Positions 59,548-64,000 of a stretch of 64,000 nucleotides of DNA are shown piece after piece. Source of the stretch: Candidatus Flexifilum affinis. Lineage in GTDB: Bacteria; Chloroflexota; Anaerolineae; Aggregatilineales; Phototrophicaceae. Where the stretch lies: positions 124,001 through 188,000 of the forward strand of contig JADJPJ010000087.1 in assembly GCA_016713325.1 (NCBI GenBank), given 5' to 3'. Each line of letters opens with the position of its first letter. Position 1 is the stretch's first letter. A program made the translations under genes and the position numbers. The notes under the pieces are model-generated. The model saw only the letters and a list, made by a program, of their open reading frames with translations. It was not told the DNA's origin and did no database searches.

Positions 59548-61250
59548 TCATTCGCGTTTAGCTTGTACAGTGGGAAGACAAAGGGTGAACGTGGATCCGA
59601 CCAAGGGGGTACTCTCAAAGCGAATAAGTCCGTGATGAGCCTCGGCAATCTTCCTGACAATAGAAAGACCTACTCCAACTCCTCCGGTTCCATGAGAACG
59701 AGCTCTATCCACCCGGTATGATCGCTCGAAGATATGGGGTCGGTCAGGTTCGGCAATCCCCATCCCATTGTCTTCGACGCTAATCTCGACTTGATCTTGC
59801 TGCTTGCGTGCTTTGACGGAGATTTTGCCCTCCGCGCCGGTATAGGTGATTGCGTTTGCGAGTAAATGCTTCACAGCGACGGGCAAATACCGAGGGTCGA
59901 CGTCGGCAAGTAAAGATTCTGAATCGAGAGCAAGCTCAAGCGTTTGGCCTTTTTCCACCGCGCGACTTTGAAAGCCCACAACCGTCGCGCGCAGCAGTTC
60001 ACCAATGTCGGTTGAAATGAACTGAAATTCAGCTGTTTCCATATCTAGCTGAACAATCATCGAAGTGTCATCAAGTAGTTGAGTGATCCTTTCTACTTGT
60101 CTATCGATACGGTCCAACCGTTCCGTGTGTTGGGTTGCGTCGAGATTTCGCCGCAGCATATAGACGCTCGTTAAAATCACAGAGAGAGGGGTCCGAAAAT
60201 CGTGGGACATGTACTGAATGAACGTCTGCAAGATCTTGCTTCTCTGGCGCTCAGTCTCTAGCTGGAGTCCTTCCTCGGCCCGTAGTTTTTCAACCGTAAC
60301 ATCTCGGCTGATCCCAATCACACCAACCACTGAACCGTTACCATCGCGAAACGGAACCTTCGTCGTGGACACCACAATGGGTTGGCCGTCTTCGTTCACC
60401 GTTTGCCGTTCTTGCCGGAGAATAGGCTCGCCCGCAAGAACACGGCGGTCATCCTCTTCAAAATGAGCAGCAAGTTCGGATGGAAAACATTCGGCAGCTG
60501 TTTTCCCAAGAGGAGATCCGGACTCGATACACCTCCAGCTCTTGCTGTGCAATATTGCTGACGAGAAAGCGCAGCTTCTCGTCTTTGATGAAGATGTAGT
60601 CGGGCATGTTGTCGATCGTGTTCGGAGCATCTTTCGCTCGGAAGTGAGTGAGGACATCGTGTCAGCATAGCGATCTTGCTGGAACATAAATCCGCCTGTC
60701 AGCGCAGCCGCAGCTGGAAAGATCAACAGCATAGGTAGAGTAGCTGATTGCATGACCAGATCGCGCTGCGGTAACGGGAGCACCAGGAACGTAAAGAAGC
60801 TCACCAGCGCAACAAGAACTCCGAGCCCGAAATGGACGCCAATGATTTGTACTAGGCGTAATCTTGAGAGGCGGTCTTTCTGCCTATGGTACAAGTAGCC
60901 GATAAAAGCATACGCCCATATCCCGCACAACCCGGCTGTGATCCCGCTTCCGCCCATAGTAACACGGTAGATGCTCATCAGAGTTGCGGTGATGACTGCG
61001 CTCACCGGCCACCATAGGCTCCTGACAGGACGCCGATCACAGCACGTGCATCAATGAAGATACCGCTCGCTACCGCAATCGGTGAGACCATGTTTACAAT
61101 ACCAAACAGTCCGAACACAATTCCCTGGATGACAGAGCGCTGGACTGGTTGTCCTTTCGAACGGGTAGAGACCAGGCTATAGGCAGATGTCAGGGCAAAA
61201 AGCAGCACCGCGCTCTGCGCAAGGCTACCGAGGATGTTGAGAGACAACAT
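59548..61250 (-). CDS. Sensor histidine kinase with 5TM-LYT and PAS domains, frameshifted
   Basis: About 567 codons. Residues 1-82 in one frame (FALTSAYSLVSTRSKG; VNMVSPIAVASGIFIDARAVIGVLSGAYGG) join, by one base at ~61,005, to SAVITATLMSIYRVTMGGSGITAGL: together a 5TM-5TMR_LYT sensor. In the PAS domain, 60,510-60,630 is read out of frame; the right frame gives DNMPDYIFIKDEKLRFLVSN. The remainder is intact: HisKA with MSHDFRTPLSVILTSVYML (phospho-His), and HATPase with N box HLLANAITYTGAEG, VEDNGMGIAEPDRPHIFE and GTGGVGVGLSIV. No response regulator is adjacent. About 200 nt on each side contain no recognisable gene. Confidence 0.82.
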
Positions 61251-61435
61251 GGTTTTCGTTCATTTCGGGTAGGGAACGTAAACTGCCCACGGCAGGTATC
61301 TGGACGATATTTGTAGTATCGCCCAAATGGGCTTAAAAGCGTAAAAGTTGGCGGCGTATAGTACTTGCGCTGGCCATGCTGACTAACTTTCCAGCTCTTC
61401 ATATTTTCCTCAAGAAGGGTATATCTCCACGCCTA

Positions 61436-62389
61436 TTACGTCACTCGCCAGACACCACGGTCGATTGACTGAAATCCACCCTCTTGAAGCTCTCGCCTGA
61501 CTATCGCTTGCCAGTCAACGCTTTCAGCCGCCGCCTGCTGCGCCCGGCGATGCGAAGCGATGACCTCGTAGAGTCGGCTGAGGGATGCTGAGCCACCACA
61601 AGCTTCGAGAGCTGACAGCACAATGCTCCGCCACGTCTGACGAACCGATTGCCGCTGATCGAATTCCCTAACGGGTTGAGTAACTCTCACGGGAACTATC
61701 CATGATTTTGGCTTTTCCATGACCATGACCCACTCGGTGACCAAAAGGGCGATGTTCCTTGCCGGATGCGGTGTGCGCGCGCCGGTTGTGTTGAACTGAA
61801 CCTTAACCCCGTCGAGCTGGAGCTCCCCATACAGATTTATCATCCGATGCAGCGGATACAGAACCCCTTGTCGACGAATTGAACCGATAAGGATAGCAAC
61901 ATGGCCGCCCTGCTTGACGTGACTATATGCGTTGTACTGCGCTTCGTTTGCCATGCGCACGAACTCATCGAGATTTTCTGCTGCTGACAAGTCCGCGGGA
62001 TGCGGTTTTTCGCCCCAAACCCGTCCGCTGTATTGAATCATGTCGAAGTACGGAAGATGAAACATCACAAGGTCCGGCGAGCTGCCATCGGAACACGGCG
62101 GAAATGCATCCTCCAGGATATTGAAGCCATCACGAAGATCCCCAGACCAATATGGAATCCCAAACTCCTTGCATACGTCCTCCGTTGTTCCTCCACCCCG
62201 AAACGGATCGGCAACAGAACGAGATTTGTACAAGTCAACAAGGTCAAGAACGAACTTGCCACTGAAGTTGCCAGGATACCGGGGGTTGCCCCATGGGGCG
62301 CGTTCAGGATACGCAAACAGATTGGTGTGTCGACCCTCAAATTCTGGAACGATAGATGATGAATAGGGTGGTTGACCTTCGCGGGACAT
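61436..62389 (-). CDS. Orphan DNA methyltransferase with HLPY motif
   Basis: 317 residues. The SAM-binding motif ADPFRGGGTTEDVCKEFG (residues 60-77) and the catalytic-loop position HLPYFDMIQYSG (111-122) identify a beta-type N4/N6 DNA methyltransferase fold, but the usual D/S/N-P-P-Y/W is HLPY, lacking both the acidic/polar residue and the first Pro. The target region (GARTPHPARNIALLVTEWVMVMEKP) is typical. The last ~75 residues form a winged-helix-like domain (WRSIVLSALEACGGSASLSRLYEVIASHR to DRGVWRVT). No restriction enzyme gene is adjacent. It could be an active phage- or plasmid-type modification enzyme or an inactive homologue. Confidence 0.75.
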   Translation of the reverse strand: MSREGQPPYSSSIVPEFEGRHTNLFAYPERAPWGNPRYPGNFSGKFVLDLVDLYKSRSVADPFRGGGTTEDVCKEFGIPYWSGDLRDGFNILEDAFPPCSDGSSPDLVMFHLPYFDMIQYSGRVWGEKPHPADLSAAENLDEFVRMANEAQYNAYSHVKQGGHVAILIGSIRRQGVLYPLHRMINLYGELQLDGVKVQFNTTGARTPHPARNIALLVTEWVMVMEKPKSWIVPVRVTQPVREFDQRQSVRQTWRSIVLSALEACGGSASLSRLYEVIASHRRAQQAAAESVDWQAIVRRELQEGGFQSIDRGVWRVT

Positions 62390-62490
62390 GCCTTCAGCGT
62401 AGCATAGTCATGGCGGGCACATCTAGCAGTGATTCTGGCATTTCAGACTGAAAAAGAGACATCTAGCTACGAGATGATTCTCGTCGGGAA

Positions 62491-63144
62491 TCAGAGGATG
62501 TCGTCAAACATGCCATCCTCGAGATCGGCAAGCGCCCCATCGTCATCGCTCAATTCGGCGAACATCTCGAAGACTGCGCCTTCCCTGGACTGCTGGTGAC
62601 CAGCGGCGTCCACCTGGATGCCCGCGCGGCGTTCTTCGATGGTCCACAGCACCTGCTCCTTGTTCAGGCGCTGGTCCTGTTTCCAGTCATCCACACTTGA
62701 ATACCAGGACCATTCATCAACAAACCAGCGATCGCGTGGCTCGTGCAGCCCCAGTCCAAAGAAGGTCACCGTTTCGCGCCTCTCCTGGTTCGGGCGGCTG
62801 GTCGTGACGAACAGGAATTCGCCATAAGTGTTTGTCGAAACCTGAGCATCATGTATCGTTGTCCGTCGGTCACGCAGAAAAGCGAGAAAGCGCTCGTGAC
62901 CGATGCGGCTGAAGAGCTGCTCATTCCTGGTGAATACGAAGTCGGTTCCTGAGGCACGCTCGTCGATCAGAGGCTGCAATAGGGCGATTCCTTCCGAGCC
63001 TAGGACGTGGCCGGCGAACTCCAGCATAACGTTTGCCTGCTCCTCTTCGGAGAGATGCTGGAACATCCAGGTTATCCCCTCTCGGGGAGTAATGTGTTCA
63101 TTTTCGGGTGGTCGTTCCGGAGTGGCCATGGTTTCAGGTGGCAC
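62491..63144 (-). CDS. Uncharacterised protein, 217 residues
   Basis: I do not recognise a family. The protein is acidic, without signal or membrane segments. It has a helical start (REGITWMFQHLSEEEQANVMLEFAGHVLGSEGIALLQPLIDER), a strand-rich, Trp-rich centre (RETVTFFGLGLHEPRDRWFVDEWSWYSSVDDWKQDQRLNKEQVLWTIEERRAG) and an Asp-rich tail. It begins 3 nt after the stop of the DUF2958 gene, so both are one operon. Genes of this kind travel on plasmids and integrative elements, which agrees with its position. Confidence 0.6.
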   Translation of the reverse strand: MPPETMATPERPPENEHITPREGITWMFQHLSEEEQANVMLEFAGHVLGSEGIALLQPLIDERASGTDFVFTRNEQLFSRIGHERFLAFLRDRRTTIHDAQVSTNTYGEFLFVTTSRPNQERRETVTFFGLGLHEPRDRWFVDEWSWYSSVDDWKQDQRLNKEQVLWTIEERRAGIQVDAAGHQQSREGAVFEMFAELSDDDGALADLEDGMFDDIL

Positions 63145-63147
63145 ACG

Positions 63148-64000
63148 CTATCGGCGATGTCTCGCCTCAATGACGTGCAAGGGTTCAGGGTGATAGTGCA
63201 GGTCGCGTTCGACGGGCAGGGCTAAGCCGCCCTGGATGCTCTCCAACTCTCGCAGTGAGAAATACCCGTACTCAAGCTCAAAGCCGGAGACCAACCCGAA
63301 GAACAGATCATCGCCGTCGAACTCTGTGGCGTACCAGGTCCAGTTGGCATCGGGGGTGAAGAACTTGGCGCCGGCAAGAGCATCTCTGCCGAGGCGTTCG
63401 GTGCTGCGCAGTGGTGGCAGCGCTGCTCTCGTCTCACCATCGAGCAGGTCCATGGCGTGCTCGGGAAAGCGCACCACATCCACCAGATGGTTCTCTCCGC
63501 TATCGAAGTCGAGCCGGGTGGCGCGCCGCGTTTCGGGATCCATGATGACCAGCGTGTTGTCAGCTTCCAGGTAGGAGAGAAGCCCGCGCTCGCCTGCTGT
63601 CTCTCGAACTGCCTCCAGGGCAGCCGCAGCTCCCCCGCTGTAGGGTACGGTCAGCCCACCGGCAAGCAAGATATTCGCCGAGTCGTTTTCAACAGTCAGC
63701 TCGCGAGTGATGCCTGATGGAAAACGGATGAGCGGATATTTGAGGCTGCGCAGGTCTTTGCGCTGGTAAGCGCTCGCCATGACATCGCCGTGCAGGGCGT
63801 AAAGACCCGAGATGGGCTGCGAGTCGAGCGGGGTCAGTTGTTCTTTGCTCAGCCAGGGCATATGGTCGGAGCATAGCACAGGCGGGGACACGGCTTCAAG
63901 AAGCATGAAGCTCCCGCGCAGGTTCGTCCCACTCAGGAAGCGGCGAACCTGCCCGCCGCTGAATCCCCTGGCGTCTTCCTCGGCAGGAGGTAGGGTGAGA
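63148..64000 (-). CDS. DUF2958-domain protein, 5' end beyond window
   Basis: The frame is open from the stop at 63148 to the right edge without a stop codon, so the true start may be outside; the first ATG inside is at 63906, but upstream codons (GFSGGQVRRFLSGTNLRGSF) look coding. The C-terminal ~85 residues match DUF2958: GAKFFTPDANWTWYATEFDGDDLFFGLVSGFELEYGYFSLRELESIQGGLALPVERDLHYHPEPL. The N-terminal part (HMPWLSKEQLTPLDSQPISGLYALHGDVMASAYQRKDL) is unknown to me. DUF2958 proteins are common on plasmids and integrative elements; biochemical function unknown. Confidence 0.7.
   Translation of the reverse strand, partial: LTLPPAEEDARGFSGGQVRRFLSGTNLRGSFMLLEAVSPPVLCSDHMPWLSKEQLTPLDSQPISGLYALHGDVMASAYQRKDLRSLKYPLIRFPSGITRELTVENDSANILLAGGLTVPYSGGAAAALEAVRETAGERGLLSYLEADNTLVIMDPETRRATRLDFDSGENHLVDVVRFPEHAMDLLDGETRAALPPLRSTERLGRDALAGAKFFTPDANWTWYATEFDGDDLFFGLVSGFELEYGYFSLRELESIQGGLALPVERDLHYHPEPLHVIEARHRR

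Noticed and set aside
43841..64000. Right-hand attachment repeat of the tRNA-Asp 3' end
   Set aside because: I saw no second copy of the T-arm/acceptor sequence to the right within the window, so the element's right boundary is not called here.

Overview
The window is GC-rich, densely packed bacterial DNA. It fits best with a chromosome of the phylum Chloroflexota (Anaerolineae-like). The indications are secreted LysM and SH3b proteins, an ATP sulfurylase-APS kinase fusion, a bacterial RIO kinase, menaquinone genes and the style of the STAND NTPase remnant. There is no rRNA or taxonomic marker, so this is a moderate-confidence inference.

Bases 1-43,800 look like core chromosome. From left to right they hold an S41 protease (cut by the window edge), nagA, a CoA-transferase subunit, and a thiamine-type ABC transporter operon under a TPP riboswitch with its own terminator. 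Next come a J-domain protein, a hydrolase, a methyltransferase with a one-base frameshift, an oxidoreductase, a GNAT, Sat-CysC, an L,D-transpeptidase, an orphan ABC ATPase, an HtrA-like protease, an alanyl-tRNA editing protein and secreted LysM proteins. After these lie a MocR/LysN-like aminotransferase, an ABC_sub_bind-type ABC transporter and glgB. A TetR regulator with a palindromic operator then leads a menaquinone operon (menF-D-B-E-H; menC is absent). That operon runs on into a TGT-family enzyme and an ArmA/Rmt-like 16S rRNA G1405 methyltransferase, which converges on rsmI. Further right are a RIO kinase with a structured leader, an M14 carboxypeptidase, an orphan lasso-B2-like protein and an aldolase, PfkB and Fe-ADH operon.

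At 43,841 there is a tRNA-Asp gene. A large serine recombinase lies against it and its 3' end reads into the tRNA, so a mobile element is integrated there and continues past the right edge. Inside the element, on the minus strand, is what looks like one defence module: a PLD-SNF2 helicase (58,243), an Eco57I-like DNA methylase, an AIPR protein, a STAND/NB-ARC NTPase and an uncharacterised 283-residue protein. Several starts overlap the preceding stop. The first four genes carry multiple small indels. Beyond the module are a divergent sigma-like protein, a histidine kinase (frameshifted), an orphan DNA methyltransferase with an unusual HLPY motif, and two uncharacterised genes, one with a DUF2958 domain.

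Indels are rare in 1-43,800 (two, at least one of them in a homopolymer) and dense in about 44,700-61,000, above all 47,500-52,800. This is either real decay of the island or local sequence error, and it affects every functional claim about the island.
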